Below, in pieces: positions 44,189 through 53,515 of a DNA stretch of 64,000 nt. How positions within the stretch are numbered: position 1 is the stretch's first letter; every line of letters starts with the position of its first letter. The stretch spans positions 170,681-234,680 of the forward strand of contig JAFEBO010000001.1 of assembly GCA_018242625.1 (NCBI GenBank), given 5' to 3'. The notes under the pieces are model-generated. The model was not told the DNA's origin. It searched no databases and worked only from the letters and a program-made list of their open reading frames with translations. Origin of the DNA: Planctomycetota bacterium (lineage in GTDB: Bacteria; Planctomycetota; Phycisphaerae; Phycisphaerales; UBA1924). Made by a program: the position numbers and the translations under genes.

Positions 44189-45964
44189 CTAGCCCACGTA
44201 TACAAATGGTGCCGCCGTCCGGACTGCCCGCACCGCCATCTCCAGCGCATCTGGCCCGTCGTCGTGAGCGCCCAGCGGGAACTGCCGCAATTGCTCGATC
44301 AGCAGCTGCTGCCTCCTCGAAAAGATCAAATGGCCTTGGCTGATCAGTGGTTCGAGCGCCATGATCCTGGCCCGCTTGTCGGTGCTGTTCGTGACGGACG
44401 TCACGGTGAGCGATGTGCCCGACTCTCGGGCGCGAGCTTTGAGTTGATCCACGAGCAGCTGCTGGAATCCGTTCGCTTCCACATGGAAGTACCCGTATCG
44501 ATACAACTTGGCGCGATCGATGATTCTCGCGATCGTCCGATCCGGCGTGCAGATTTCAAGCGAGGCATCGAGCACATAAATGAGCTGGCTGTTGGTTGGC
44601 CGAAGAAGCGTGATGACGGCCGAATAGTCCCCCCGTCCGCTTCGGCTTCCAACGCTCGGATCGCATGCGCCCGCGATTCGGCACTTGCCCTTAAAGCGCT
44701 CGTACAGATCCGCCGCCGTGGGAAATTCCTTGTCCCAGTAGCGGATGTTCTCTTCGCGGAAGATGCACTGCTCGGGATCAACGGGCTGGTTCTGCTTCTC
44801 GGATTGGAAGCTCGTCCGGCCTTCCCGCACGCGCATCGTCATGAGCGAGTGATAGTCCTCGAGCTCGGGCCAAAGCACCCGTGTGCCTTCGAGCATGGCG
44901 CTCTGGTTTTGCTCGAAGTATCGCGCGGCGGCGGCGGGCCCGGAGCGGCTATCCGGCGTCGGGATCGGAGACGATTCGCTTGGCTGGATCACCGGAGGTT
45001 GAGGAGACTGAGCGGCGGGCCTGCCCGCGGGTCGACTTGACCCGGTGGTGACCGGCTGCTCGGGAGGGAATTGCTCGCGACCTGAGTAGATTGCTTCCCA
45101 TGTTTCCCAAAGCTCGCCGTGCACACTCCACTCCTCGACCGCTTGATACAAACGGCGCTGCCAACCGTTGGTTGGTTGACTTCCCGGTAGGCCCACGAGA
45201 GATGCCAGCAGCGAATCGTGATGCAGGATTGTCCCCACCACAACCACGTTGGTCTCGGGATTGCCCAGCTTGAGCAGCGTGCTATCGAACCACTGCCGAA
45301 GCTTGGCACGGCTCTCGGCCGTCTGAACCAAGGAATGATCTTCGAGATCGTCCGCGATGATGAGGCTGGGTCGATGCTGACGCTGGCGAAGACCACGCAT
45401 GCGCTGATGTGCACCTAGCGCCCGCACCGCCGTGTTATTGGGAAGGACAATCTGGTTGTCGCGAAACGGCTTCGGGCCCTTGGCGGTTCCCAAGGGTGCG
45501 CAGACTTCGGGAAAGTCCCGCTGAAGCAATGGGTTGTTCAGAAGCTCATCCTTAATGTGGCGCAGCATCTGGATCGCCTGCTCACTCGACGCCGACACGA
45601 TCACCGTCATCGGCTCGACCTGATAGAGCGCGGCCCAAAGGACATACGCCAACCCCACCACCGTCGTCTTCGCATGCCCACGGGGCGCGGCGACCGCCGC
45701 TCGCTGGCCGCGCTTGGTCTTCAATCCATCGAGTAGATGAAAAAGCTCTCGATGCATCCGAGACGGCGCAAGCTTGAAGTGGTGACGAAGATAGACTGCC
45801 GCGAATGCGGCTGGAGAATGCTCCGCCACCTTGCGCCGTTGCTGGGAAAGAAGTTCTTCCGCACGGCGTCCAGTTCGCGCGGCGACCAGCCGAAGCTGGG
45901 CGATTCCAAAATCCGTGCGAGCGGGCCAGACCGATGCAGTTCCAATTGGCTCAGCAATACTCAT
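44189..45964 (-). CDS. Phage terminase large subunit
   Basis: A 591-residue terminase, the ATP-driven DNA packaging motor and nuclease of tailed phages. The ATPase part has the Walker-A-like AAPRGHAKTTVV near residue 100, Walker B LIIADDLED, and a C-terminal RNase H-like nuclease with ACDPSVGSRSGRGDYSAVI and HDDGPDALEMAVRA (metal-binding Asp residues). A Pro/Ser-rich linker of about 50 residues (PEQPVTTGSSRPAG onwards) in the middle is unusual. ATG at 45964 has GGAGGG upstream. It is the last gene of a four-gene phage-like unit; no portal or capsid gene is present. Confidence 0.88.
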   Translation of the reverse strand: MSIAEPIGTASVWPARTDFGIAQLRLVAARTGRRAEELLSQQRRKVAEHSPAAFAAVYLRHHFKLAPSRMHRELFHLLDGLKTKRGQRAAVAAPRGHAKTTVVGLAYVLWAALYQVEPMTVIVSASSEQAIQMLRHIKDELLNNPLLQRDFPEVCAPLGTAKGPKPFRDNQIVLPNNTAVRALGAHQRMRGLRQRQHRPSLIIADDLEDHSLVQTAESRAKLRQWFDSTLLKLGNPETNVVVVGTILHHDSLLASLVGLPGSQPTNGWQRRLYQAVEEWSVHGELWETWEAIYSGREQFPPEQPVTTGSSRPAGRPAAQSPQPPVIQPSESSPIPTPDSRSGPAAAARYFEQNQSAMLEGTRVLWPELEDYHSLMTMRVREGRTSFQSEKQNQPVDPEQCIFREENIRYWDKEFPTAADLYERFKGKCRIAGACDPSVGSRSGRGDYSAVITLLRPTNSQLIYVLDASLEICTPDRTIARIIDRAKLYRYGYFHVEANGFQQLLVDQLKARARESGTSLTVTSVTNSTDKRARIMALEPLISQGHLIFSRRQQLLIEQLRQFPLGAHDDGPDALEMAVRAVRTAAPFVYVG

Positions 45965-46015
45965 TTCTTCCCTCCGTGGATTCTGTAAACGATTCGGCCG
46001 TCTCTGCTGGCCCAC

Positions 46016-46765
46016 TCACGCGTGGGTGGGCTTCGATGGTTCTGACGCAATAGGCTGCGGGCACGAAGAACTGTCCACCATCCGCTGTTTCACATCCGCG
46101 ACTCGCTCGGCGAGTAGCGCGTTGCTGGAGAGAGCCTGCAGTTTTTCGATATCCGGCACAAGGCCGGTCAGGCTCGGATCCTGCTGCACCACCGCGACCA
46201 ACTGGTTGATCTCGAGATTGAGGTCGAAGTTGTTCGGGCCATCCGGATCGCCCCGAAGGGAAACCTCGGTCCGGCGCAAGGCACTCGGCAAATACCCGAG
46301 CGACTGCAGTCGATCGACCATGTGGCACCGGATGTCGAAGCAGCTCTTCTCCGCGGCGATTCGATCCCCCGGCGTGGTTGCCGGATCACGCGTGGCTCTG
46401 CGGATACGAAAGATCGCTTGTTCTGCCTCGGCGTACAGATCGCCCGCGATTCGATCCGCGAATTTGGGGTCCGGCTTGAGAGCATGCGAGTCTCGTATCT
46501 CGCGACGGTCGCGCTCAATGGTTCGATCACTGCATTTGAGCAGGTGCGCCATCTCGGAATTCGATAATGCCTCGCCTATCAAATGCACCACGCACAGCCG
46601 TCGCTCGACCGCGCCGAGGGTCTTCGGGTCGAGGTCGTGCACTTTGATTCTTTGGAGGATTTCCATGGCCGAGCAGTTCTCGCCATCCGAACCCTCGTTC
46701 GTTGATTGCGGAGTTCGCGTGGGCGGCTGATCCGACTGGGGACTTGAGTCCGATCGAGAGCTCAT
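46016..46765 (-). CDS. Probable terminase small subunit / HTH protein
   Basis: A 249-residue protein with a disordered N-terminus (about 35 residues) and a helix-turn-helix at about 65-95 (LIGEALSNSEMAHLLKCSDRTIERDRREI). Its position directly upstream of the large terminase gene and the HTH point to a small terminase subunit, which recognises the packaging site. Sequence similarity to a known TerS family was not recognised, so this rests on context. It overlaps the upstream methylase gene by 4 nt. Confidence 0.6.
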   Translation of the reverse strand: MSSRSDSSPQSDQPPTRTPQSTNEGSDGENCSAMEILQRIKVHDLDPKTLGAVERRLCVVHLIGEALSNSEMAHLLKCSDRTIERDRREIRDSHALKPDPKFADRIAGDLYAEAEQAIFRIRRATRDPATTPGDRIAAEKSCFDIRCHMVDRLQSLGYLPSALRRTEVSLRGDPDGPNNFDLNLEINQLVAVVQQDPSLTGLVPDIEKLQALSSNALLAERVADVKQRMVDSSSCPQPIASEPSKPTHA

Positions 46766-48198
46766 GCCGCCTCCTTTCCGGAGGACCGATCGCGCGGCGG
46801 CTTCTTGTCACTGTGAATGGGCTCCGATTTGCGCATAGTCGAAGGCTTTTCGCGCCCGCGGAGGTGCGATCCTTCCGCGACCGATTGCGGTATCGCATAC
46901 TTGCGTGCTACCTCCGGCGCGACAGCACCCCGACCGGCAAATGCGATGAATCGCCGCACGATCAGGTCGCAGTACACCGGACTGATCTCGATGGCGCGGC
47001 AGCGCCGTTTGAGTTTCTGGGCCGCGATGATCTGCGTGCCTGATCCCGCAAACGGCTCGTAGCAGAGTTCGCCCGCCTTGGTGTGCTGAAGCATCGGGAT
47101 TTCGAATACGTCAAGGGGTTTTGGCGTCGGATGGTCCGGCCGATCCTCGCCGCTCGCGATCGTGTCGATCTGCCACACGCTCGATGCGTTCGGCGCATCC
47201 TTGTTGCGAGGCGGTCGGTTGCCCTCCAGCCACCCGTAGAAACACGGTTCGTGCTGCCACCCGTAGTGTGAGCGCGTCAGGATCGGACGGTTCTTCGCCC
47301 AGATGATCTGCTGATGGACGAAGGCCCCCGCGGCTTTCCATTCCGCTTCCAACATCGCCTGGCGGCGGGACGCATGCCAGCAATACCACGCGGCGTTCTC
47401 GGCAATTGCGTGTTCCACTGCTGTCGCGATGAACCGCTGGTACAGGTCGGCGTTCGCCTTCGCGTCATCCCAGGTCACGCCGTAGCTGCCCGACCAGTCC
47501 TTGTTCTTCTTCGCCAGAGCTCGCTTCTTCCCGGGGTGATTGGTGCCGTCATAGTCGACCAAATACGGCGGATCGGTAGCGAACAGGATCGCACGATCGT
47601 CTCCCATGAGCCGCTGCACGTCGGCTGGCTTTGTACAATCACCGCAGAGAAGGACATTCTGTAGTCGCGGGTCATTGCCGAGGACGATCAGATCCCCCGG
47701 CTTGGTCACGGTCTTGCCGACTTTCTGGATCCGCTCCAGCTCGGCGTCGACGTTGAAGTCCGAGTCGTTTCCGTTGTAACTCTGACGATCGAGAAACTCG
47801 GCGATGATGGCGTCGGCTTCAACTTGCGCAAAGCCGGTCAGGTCCACATCGACCGACGATTCCTTGGTGAGCTCATCCAGCAGCGCCGCCAGCTTGTCCT
47901 GGTCCCACTCACCCTGAATCTTGTTCAGCGCGAGGTTGAGTGCTTTTTCTTTTTCAAGCGGGAGGTCGACAACCGACACTTCAACGGTCTTGGCACCCTC
48001 GGCGAGCAGCACCGCAAAGCGCTGGTGGCCGCCGACAAGGTTGCCGGTTCGCTTGTTCCAGACCAGCGGCTCGACCAAGCCGAATTCGCCGAGACTTCGA
48101 CGGAGTTTTTCGAACTCCGGATCGCCCGGTGCGAGAGACTTACGGGGGTTGTAGGCGGCGGGCTTAATTCGGTGAACCGGGACGCTCTTTATTACCAC
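46762..48198 (-). CDS. ParB-domain DNA methyltransferase fusion (phage type)
   Basis: A 478-residue fusion. Residues 1-110 are a ParB-like domain (VPVHRIKPAAYNPRKSL, NLVGGHQRFAVLLAEG). The rest is a DNA (N4-cytosine or N6-adenine) methylase with the catalytic DPPY box (FATDPPYLVDYDG) near 210 and the SAM motif EPFAGSGTQIIAAQ near 400, so motif order is beta class. Such fusions are common in phages and plasmids and may protect their DNA from restriction. GTG start at 48198 has AAGGAG seven bases upstream. Confidence 0.9.
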   Translation of the reverse strand: MVIKSVPVHRIKPAAYNPRKSLAPGDPEFEKLRRSLGEFGLVEPLVWNKRTGNLVGGHQRFAVLLAEGAKTVEVSVVDLPLEKEKALNLALNKIQGEWDQDKLAALLDELTKESSVDVDLTGFAQVEADAIIAEFLDRQSYNGNDSDFNVDAELERIQKVGKTVTKPGDLIVLGNDPRLQNVLLCGDCTKPADVQRLMGDDRAILFATDPPYLVDYDGTNHPGKKRALAKKNKDWSGSYGVTWDDAKANADLYQRFIATAVEHAIAENAAWYCWHASRRQAMLEAEWKAAGAFVHQQIIWAKNRPILTRSHYGWQHEPCFYGWLEGNRPPRNKDAPNASSVWQIDTIASGEDRPDHPTPKPLDVFEIPMLQHTKAGELCYEPFAGSGTQIIAAQKLKRRCRAIEISPVYCDLIVRRFIAFAGRGAVAPEVARKYAIPQSVAEGSHLRGREKPSTMRKSEPIHSDKKPPRDRSSGKEAA

Positions 48199-48299
48199 AG
48201 CGGAACTCCTTCATGGAATGACCATAAAGGAAGCTACCGATGGTTCGCTGAAATCGCCTTTGGAAATCCCCCAGGTGAGTTGCTTTGTCGGGGGTGTCA

Positions 48300-48785
48300 C
48301 TACTTTGTCGCACCGCGCCTGGGCCAATTTTTCGCTACCTCTTGGAGATCGACAAGAAGCGGCGAGTTCGATGCTCTATTTTGCTGACGGAAATCCTCTA
48401 ACCGGCCATCCTTGATCGCTCGCTGGAGCGTCCTCTTGCTCGTCGAATACTGCGAGCACGCAACGGTCGCGGTAACCAACGAAGACGGACGGCCTTTCGG
48501 CTCAGCATTCTTGGAATCGTCCCGCTCCACTCGTCCGTGTTCAGCATCGTGATGCCGCCGCGCTTCTTGTGCGATCTCGTCAAGACGATGGGCACCCGCG
48601 ACCGCGGAAAACCCGCGTTCCGCCCCAATATTGGCTTCCCGCCCGATGCGAGTAATCGCGTTCGCAATCCGGTTGCAGTATTGGTGATATCGATCTATCG
48701 CTCCCACAAATGCCCCCAGAACCATTCCCACGTCCGCGACGGAAAGCTGCTGCGACGCCGAACCTACTGCATTCTTGGTGATCAT
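48300..48785 (-). CDS. Small phage-like hypothetical protein
   Basis: A 161-residue protein with AAGGAG six to seven bases before ATG 48785. Helical throughout; the segment TVACSQYSTSKRTLQRAIKDGRLEDF near residue 110 looks like a helix-turn-helix of the excisionase/terminase-small type. The first gene of the phage-like unit, about 100 nt upstream of the ParB-methylase gene. Function unknown, possibly a DNA-binding regulator. Confidence 0.6.
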   Translation of the reverse strand: MITKNAVGSASQQLSVADVGMVLGAFVGAIDRYHQYCNRIANAITRIGREANIGAERGFSAVAGAHRLDEIAQEARRHHDAEHGRVERDDSKNAEPKGRPSSLVTATVACSQYSTSKRTLQRAIKDGRLEDFRQQNRASNSPLLVDLQEVAKNWPRRGATK

Positions 48786-49563
48786 GACTTCTCCTTGCCA
48801 CCAATCTTATTGCAGCAGGTCACCAACGGTGTCAACGACGACCCCCGCTACTCTTGCGCCCTTGCCGTGAATTGCCGACGCAACACTTCGCGCGAAATGC
48901 CTTTCGATCGCCAGAGAATGTGGCGGCGTTAACCTGTTCAACTGAATTCAGACGGTCCGAGATGATGAATAAAACTAAAAGCGATAACTCGATCCGTCGC
49001 GAGTTCCTGATTAGAGAGAACGCTTGCCGCTGAGGCATGGTTTCGACGGATTCATGAATTCGAGCCTCTCAAAGCCCGCGGGCAGTCACGTCACAAAAGC
49101 CAACTATTCCATGAGTCGGTGCAAGCGCTGCTCTGCGGTCGCGAATAAGACTTTTTTGTCGAGCAGCGCGCAAAATCGCGACTCTCTGCAACTAGCTTCC
49201 AGTGCGCCGCGGCCAAAATCAGGGTTCGCGAACTCGGCGACGAGCGTGTGCGCGATGCGCCGCCGCCTCTGCTCCGAATAATTCAGATGATGAGCCACTA
49301 TGTCGGACGCCGAGACCTCATCGGTGGCTCGTGCAAATCGCCTCGGTCGTCTACTCGCGCGGATTTTTCAAATTTTCTGTAAGCGTATGAAACGGCGAGA
49401 GTTGCGCGCCATTTTTCCAGACGGATCCGTGCCAGTCAAGGCATATAATGTGTTGTTCACGAGTAGTTCGTTGCGCCGACATTTTTCCGCATTGCGGTTG
49501 GCTAGGCGACATGTTGTCGCTGCGTGGCCGCATTGCGCCTTTCTCCGACGGGAAGGAAGCCGC
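48786..49563. other. AT-richer 778-nt region with promoter candidate
   Basis: No convincing gene. A 64-codon minus-strand frame (49104-49298, GTG start) has no ribosome site. A perfect TATAAT at 49444-49449 lies 115 nt upstream of the helicase ATG at 49564, without a good -35 box; it could be the promoter of the helicase gene. The frame of the helicase stays open upstream to 49300, but that part has poor codon composition. The region separates the phage-like unit from the defence cluster. Confidence 0.45.
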
Positions 49564-52242
49564 ATGATCGCCTTTCGCTGCCGAGACCATCGCGCCGAGC
49601 ACATACAGCTCTTGCTCCAGGTCGCACCGACGGACGAGGGATCACTGGCTGCGCGGCCATTGGTGGGCTCGCACACTGGCGAGCAGAAACCTGGCGGATG
49701 GCTGGAGGAGAAGCGGCCGCTGGCTCCGGGTCTGTACTGTCAGCGCTGCCTCGCCGGAGGCGGGACGGTGCCGTTGCCGGACTACGACGAGGCGGACCTG
49801 CGCGACGCCGGCCTTCTTGAGCGCCCACACGTCGGGCTGAAAGCGAAGGACTTTGACGTCGACATCGTCTGGACGGGCATCAAACCCCGCGTTGCGCCCG
49901 CTGTCGTCGCTGAGAGCGAACGCGCGGAGCGGGATGCCCGCTACGACGCCCGACTTCGCCAGAAGGGATGGATCGAGGAGCCGGTCGCATCCGCACTGAG
50001 CCGTGCAGTCGGAGGCGGCGAGCTGTACAGCCATCAGGCCGCCGCCATCGACGCCGCCAACCGCGGCGCCGACGTCGTGATTGAAACCGCGACCGCCAGC
50101 GGAAAGAGCCTTTGCTACTGGGGCCCTGTTCTCAACCGCGTCGTCCGCGAGCCGGCGGCGACCGCGTTGTACTTGGCACCGCTCAACGCCTTAGCGGAGG
50201 ACCAACTGAACGGCCTGGACCGCTTGGGGGAAACGCCGACCGAGCACTACAGGTCTGGCACACTCGCCGAGTACACGAGGCCGCTCCGCCTCGGCACCCG
50301 CACCATCCGCGCGGCCCGGTACGAAGGGTCGATCAAAGACCCCGACGTCCGGAAGAGCATCCGTCTCGGCTCGCCCAACATCGTCATCACCAACCCCGAC
50401 ATGCTCCACCACGGCCTGCTGCCTCATCACGAGAAGCTGTGGCGACCGCTGTTCTCCAACCTCGCCTTCATCGTGCTCGACGAGCTGCACACGTACAAGG
50501 GGATGTTCGGGGCGAACGTCGCGAACATCGTGCGGCGTGTCCTGCGCATCGCGGGGCACTACGGCAAGCATCCCCAGATCATCGGTTGCTCCGCGAGCAT
50601 CGGCAACCCCGTCGAGCTGTTCACCGCGATCACCGGGCGCTCGGAGCCCGTGCTCATCGCGGCAAGCGACTCGGGGGCGCCGGTGCGCCGCCAGAAACGG
50701 GTGATCCTGGATGTCACCGCCGTGGAGGAGGCGATGCCGACCCTTGCGAAGAACATCGTCGTCGCCGCAGTGGGCGAGTACAAAGCCCGCACGATCACGT
50801 TCATGCACTCCATCCCCGAGGTTGACCAGGTCTACCGGTACGTCTCCGGCGAGCTCGGGCGGGCGCTCAAGGGGGTGGGGAAGCGTGTCGTGCGCGAGTA
50901 CAAGCGCGAGATCCCACCCGCGGAGAAGGCGCGTGTGACCTCCGACCTCCGGACCGGTGCCACGCTCGGCGTCATCTCCACCACCGCCCTTCAGCTCGGC
51001 ATCGACATCGGGGACCTCTCAGTCTGCGTCGTATGCAAGTTCCCGGGCAGCAAGGCCGCATTCCAGCAGCAGGCGGGCCGCGTCGGCCGGAACGGAGAGA
51101 GCCTGGTCCTGTTCGTGGCGGACGAGTCCCCCCTAGACCAGCATTACGTTGCACGCCCGGACGAGCTGCTGCACGGTTCGCCGGAGGTTGTCTACCTGAA
51201 CCCCGACCACCGCGAGACCGTCCTCAACCATCTTCGCTGCGCTGCGGAGGAGTTGCCCCTCGACCCGTCGACCGATTGCGAGTTCTGGGGACCCGCGATC
51301 TCTGACTTGGTCTCCGAACTGAAGAGCATGCCAGGCATGGCGCCCGACGGCCGCGAGGTCCTGGTCGTCAGGAGACGGGGCGAAGCGGCCTCCGAAGTGA
51401 ACATCCGATCGCTGGGCTTCGAGTGCGTCGTGCGGGACCAGCAGGACGAGGAGGTCGCCCGCCCGGATGTTCTCCGGGCGATGCGCCGCTTCCACAAGTA
51501 CGCCCGGTTCCAGATCCAGGAACAGTCGTACGAGGTCGCACGGCTCAGCATCAACTGGGGCAACCGCAAGGCGGAGGCGATCGCGCGGCAGATCGACAAG
51601 CTCGACTACACGACGGCTTCCGTCATCACCACCGACTGCGCGGCGCTCGACACCCTAGCCACGCGCGACCTCGGGGGCGGTCGCCGCGTGGAGCGCGGCA
51701 ACGTCCGGTTCACGGTGCACGTCGATGGGTACTACAAGGTCCCGGCCGGCTCGGGCAAACCCGAGTACCAGCCGCTGGGCGTTGCAGCTCCGCCGCAGCA
51801 CGAGCTTGATACCGAGGGGCTTTGGTTCTCCATCACCGATGCAGCCCTGACCGAACTCCCCGCGGATGACGTCGCTCCGTCGCTGACGTCCGCGCTTGAG
51901 GCCCTCCGTGTGTCCGCCGCCCTTCTCTGCTCCACCGACCCGGACGACATCGGAGTGCACTTGGGCGAACGGGATGCGGCAGGTGCCTGGCGTCTCTATC
52001 TTGCGGACAACGCGGCCGGCGGCAATGGCCTGACGGAGCAGGTCTACGGGAAGCTCGCAGAACTCACGGACGGTGCGCTGCGGATCCTGCGGGACTGCCC
52101 CCAGTGCAGCGGGAATCCCGAGAGTCGAGGGTGCGCCCGTTGTGTCACGACGCAGTGGGGAGACGACTCAGACGTGTGCCGCGCGGGCGGCATGCAGATC
52201 CTGGGCACGTTGAGCGCTTCGCTGAGCGGCCGTCCGGCTTGA
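49564..52242 (+). CDS. MrfA/YprA-like DEAD-box helicase with C-terminal zinc cluster
   Basis: A superfamily 2 helicase of about 892 residues. Motif I TATASGKSL is near residue 175, motif II DELH (LDELHTYKGMFG) near 305, SASIGNP follows; the second motor domain has STTALQLGIDIG near 475 and QQAGRVGRNG near 502. The C-terminal DUF1998/MZB-like part holds four cysteines (CPQC...GCARC, about 845-860). MrfA in Bacillus is a 3'-5' helicase in mitomycin repair. ATG 49564 is preceded by GGAAGGAAG; ATG 49387 is possible but lacks one. Followed by a same-strand gene after 80 nt. Confidence 0.85.
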   Translation: MIAFRCRDHRAEHIQLLLQVAPTDEGSLAARPLVGSHTGEQKPGGWLEEKRPLAPGLYCQRCLAGGGTVPLPDYDEADLRDAGLLERPHVGLKAKDFDVDIVWTGIKPRVAPAVVAESERAERDARYDARLRQKGWIEEPVASALSRAVGGGELYSHQAAAIDAANRGADVVIETATASGKSLCYWGPVLNRVVREPAATALYLAPLNALAEDQLNGLDRLGETPTEHYRSGTLAEYTRPLRLGTRTIRAARYEGSIKDPDVRKSIRLGSPNIVITNPDMLHHGLLPHHEKLWRPLFSNLAFIVLDELHTYKGMFGANVANIVRRVLRIAGHYGKHPQIIGCSASIGNPVELFTAITGRSEPVLIAASDSGAPVRRQKRVILDVTAVEEAMPTLAKNIVVAAVGEYKARTITFMHSIPEVDQVYRYVSGELGRALKGVGKRVVREYKREIPPAEKARVTSDLRTGATLGVISTTALQLGIDIGDLSVCVVCKFPGSKAAFQQQAGRVGRNGESLVLFVADESPLDQHYVARPDELLHGSPEVVYLNPDHRETVLNHLRCAAEELPLDPSTDCEFWGPAISDLVSELKSMPGMAPDGREVLVVRRRGEAASEVNIRSLGFECVVRDQQDEEVARPDVLRAMRRFHKYARFQIQEQSYEVARLSINWGNRKAEAIARQIDKLDYTTASVITTDCAALDTLATRDLGGGRRVERGNVRFTVHVDGYYKVPAGSGKPEYQPLGVAAPPQHELDTEGLWFSITDAALTELPADDVAPSLTSALEALRVSAALLCSTDPDDIGVHLGERDAAGAWRLYLADNAAGGNGLTEQVYGKLAELTDGALRILRDCPQCSGNPESRGCARCVTTQWGDDSDVCRAGGMQILGTLSASLSGRPA

Positions 52243-52322
52243 ATGAGATCGGAACCGCCAGAGAAAGCCCCACACGGCTAACACCGTCCCTTCCCGCCCC
52301 CCTTGTGACTGAGAGGTGCATC

Positions 52323-53360
52323 ATGGTCCCCACAACACCGAACGCGCCGTCGCCGACCACACTGGCCTACTACACGGACGGAATCGCGTGGAGCTCGAGC
52401 GAGTGGGCGAAGGCGATGCTCCTCTTTTTCGACGGCATCGGCATGCTCGTGCCGCCCCAGGAGGACCGGGCGTTCGAGGAATCGGACGAAGCGGTCATTG
52501 CGGGCATGCGTGACGCCAACTGCTTACGCGTGTTGAGACCCGACGAGCTAGTCGATCAGGTCACGGCCAAGGCCGTCGTGGACTCCGTGACCCGGGCCAT
52601 TGAAGAGCAAGACTGGCGCGGGGACGGCATCAATGGAACGCTCGATCTCCTCTATCTCGACAAGATGGGTTACCGGGCGAGCCGCGCCCCGTTCGAGCTG
52701 ATGGCCCAGCAGCTCCGCGAGCGCCGGTTGGCCGTCGACTGGGAACACGGGGCGTCGATGGCAGTCGACCGGCGCGTCGGGCTGCTGACGCTCTCCGTGA
52801 TCGCCGCCCACTCCAGGCGACGCGGTAACGACCTCGGTGTGCGCCTCACTCCCACGACCGACAATCTGAAGTGGGGCCGCCGTCAGCGCGAGCTTCGTGA
52901 GCACCCGGCCATGCACAGTCTCGCGCAAGTCATCCAAGCGGATGTCGATCAGCTCGCGATCGACGTGGGTCGAGTGCCCGTCAACGAGCTGGTTGATTTC
53001 CGGCGACGCAACATCGAGGCATTGGACCGGTATCGGCTCGGCGTCGCCCGTGTGGCAAGGGACCTCGACAGCCTTGACCCTGAGCACCACGTGACCGTCC
53101 TCAAAGAGCGGGCCGACAATCTGCAGGATGCGCGCCGGGCGGTCGAACGCGCGGGCCGCGACTTCTGGTCGACCGCGGGTTCGCTCACCTTCGCGGTTGG
53201 CGGCATCGCCTGGACTTGTGTTACCGGCGACCTGATGGGGGCCATCTTCGGCCTTGGTGAGCTTGGGCTCGAACTGCTCGGGGCTGAGTCCAAACCTGCC
53301 TGCCCGGCCGAGCTCTCCTACGTAGTTTCGACGACGCAGGAATATCGGCCTCGTTCCTGA
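52323..53360 (+). CDS. Hypothetical protein with hydrophobic C-terminus (DUF6236-like N-terminus)
   Basis: A 345-residue protein. The N-terminus (TLAYYTDGIAWSSSEWAKAMLLFFDGIGMLVP) weakly resembles DUF6236 proteins, which begin with a similar Tyr-Tyr...ALLYFD...VP pattern. The middle is helical and charged. Near residues 285-320 lie two hydrophobic glycine-rich stretches (SLTFAVGGIAWTCVTG and LMGAIFGLGELGLELLG) that could form a membrane hairpin. ATG 52323 with GAGAGG upstream. It lies between the helicase and the protease-ubiquitin-like operon; a membrane-acting effector is possible but speculative. Confidence 0.7.
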   Translation: MVPTTPNAPSPTTLAYYTDGIAWSSSEWAKAMLLFFDGIGMLVPPQEDRAFEESDEAVIAGMRDANCLRVLRPDELVDQVTAKAVVDSVTRAIEEQDWRGDGINGTLDLLYLDKMGYRASRAPFELMAQQLRERRLAVDWEHGASMAVDRRVGLLTLSVIAAHSRRRGNDLGVRLTPTTDNLKWGRRQRELREHPAMHSLAQVIQADVDQLAIDVGRVPVNELVDFRRRNIEALDRYRLGVARVARDLDSLDPEHHVTVLKERADNLQDARRAVERAGRDFWSTAGSLTFAVGGIAWTCVTGDLMGAIFGLGELGLELLGAESKPACPAELSYVVSTTQEYRPRS

Positions 53361-53362
53361 CG

Positions 53363-53434
53363 CCATAGAACGGGCCTTTCCGAGAAAAGGCGGCGTATTC
53401 GCCTCGTTTTGTGTGTTTGGATCGTGTTCTATGG
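53363..53434. repeat. Outer inverted repeat CCATAGAAC...GTTCTATGG
   Basis: Perfect 9-bp inverted repeat at 53363-53371 and 53426-53434, 54 nt apart. The right arm abuts and shares two bases with the left arm of the inner repeat at the promoter. Between the arms, AAAAGGCG...CGCCTCGTTTT (53384-53410) can form a weak terminator hairpin for the upstream gene. Two nested repeats suggest two protein-binding sites or DNA looping. Confidence 0.5.
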
Positions 53435-53482
53435 ACTAGTTTTGACGGAATACTTGACAACTAGTCCAGCATGCGGCATAAT
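53433..53482 (+). promoter_or_regulatory. Promoter with overlapping operator for the ATPase-protease-ubiquitin-like operon
   Basis: TTGACA at 53454-53459 and CATAAT at 53477-53482 are exactly 17 nt apart, a near-consensus sigma70 promoter; transcription would start near 53489, about 27 nt before the ATG at 53516. A perfect 9-bp inverted repeat, GGACTAGTT (53433-53441) and AACTAGTCC (53459-53467), brackets the -35 box, so a protein bound there would block RNA polymerase. The ATPase gene that follows encodes a C-terminal HTH, a candidate binder. Confidence 0.75.
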
Positions 53483-53515
53483 CCCATCTCATACGCGATT
53501 CAACGGGGTTCACGC

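Noticed and set aside
49300..49563. N-terminal extension of the MrfA-like helicase
   Set aside because: Poor codon composition, no ribosome site at ATG 49387, and a TATAAT box inside the stretch; ATG 49564 has a good ribosome site.
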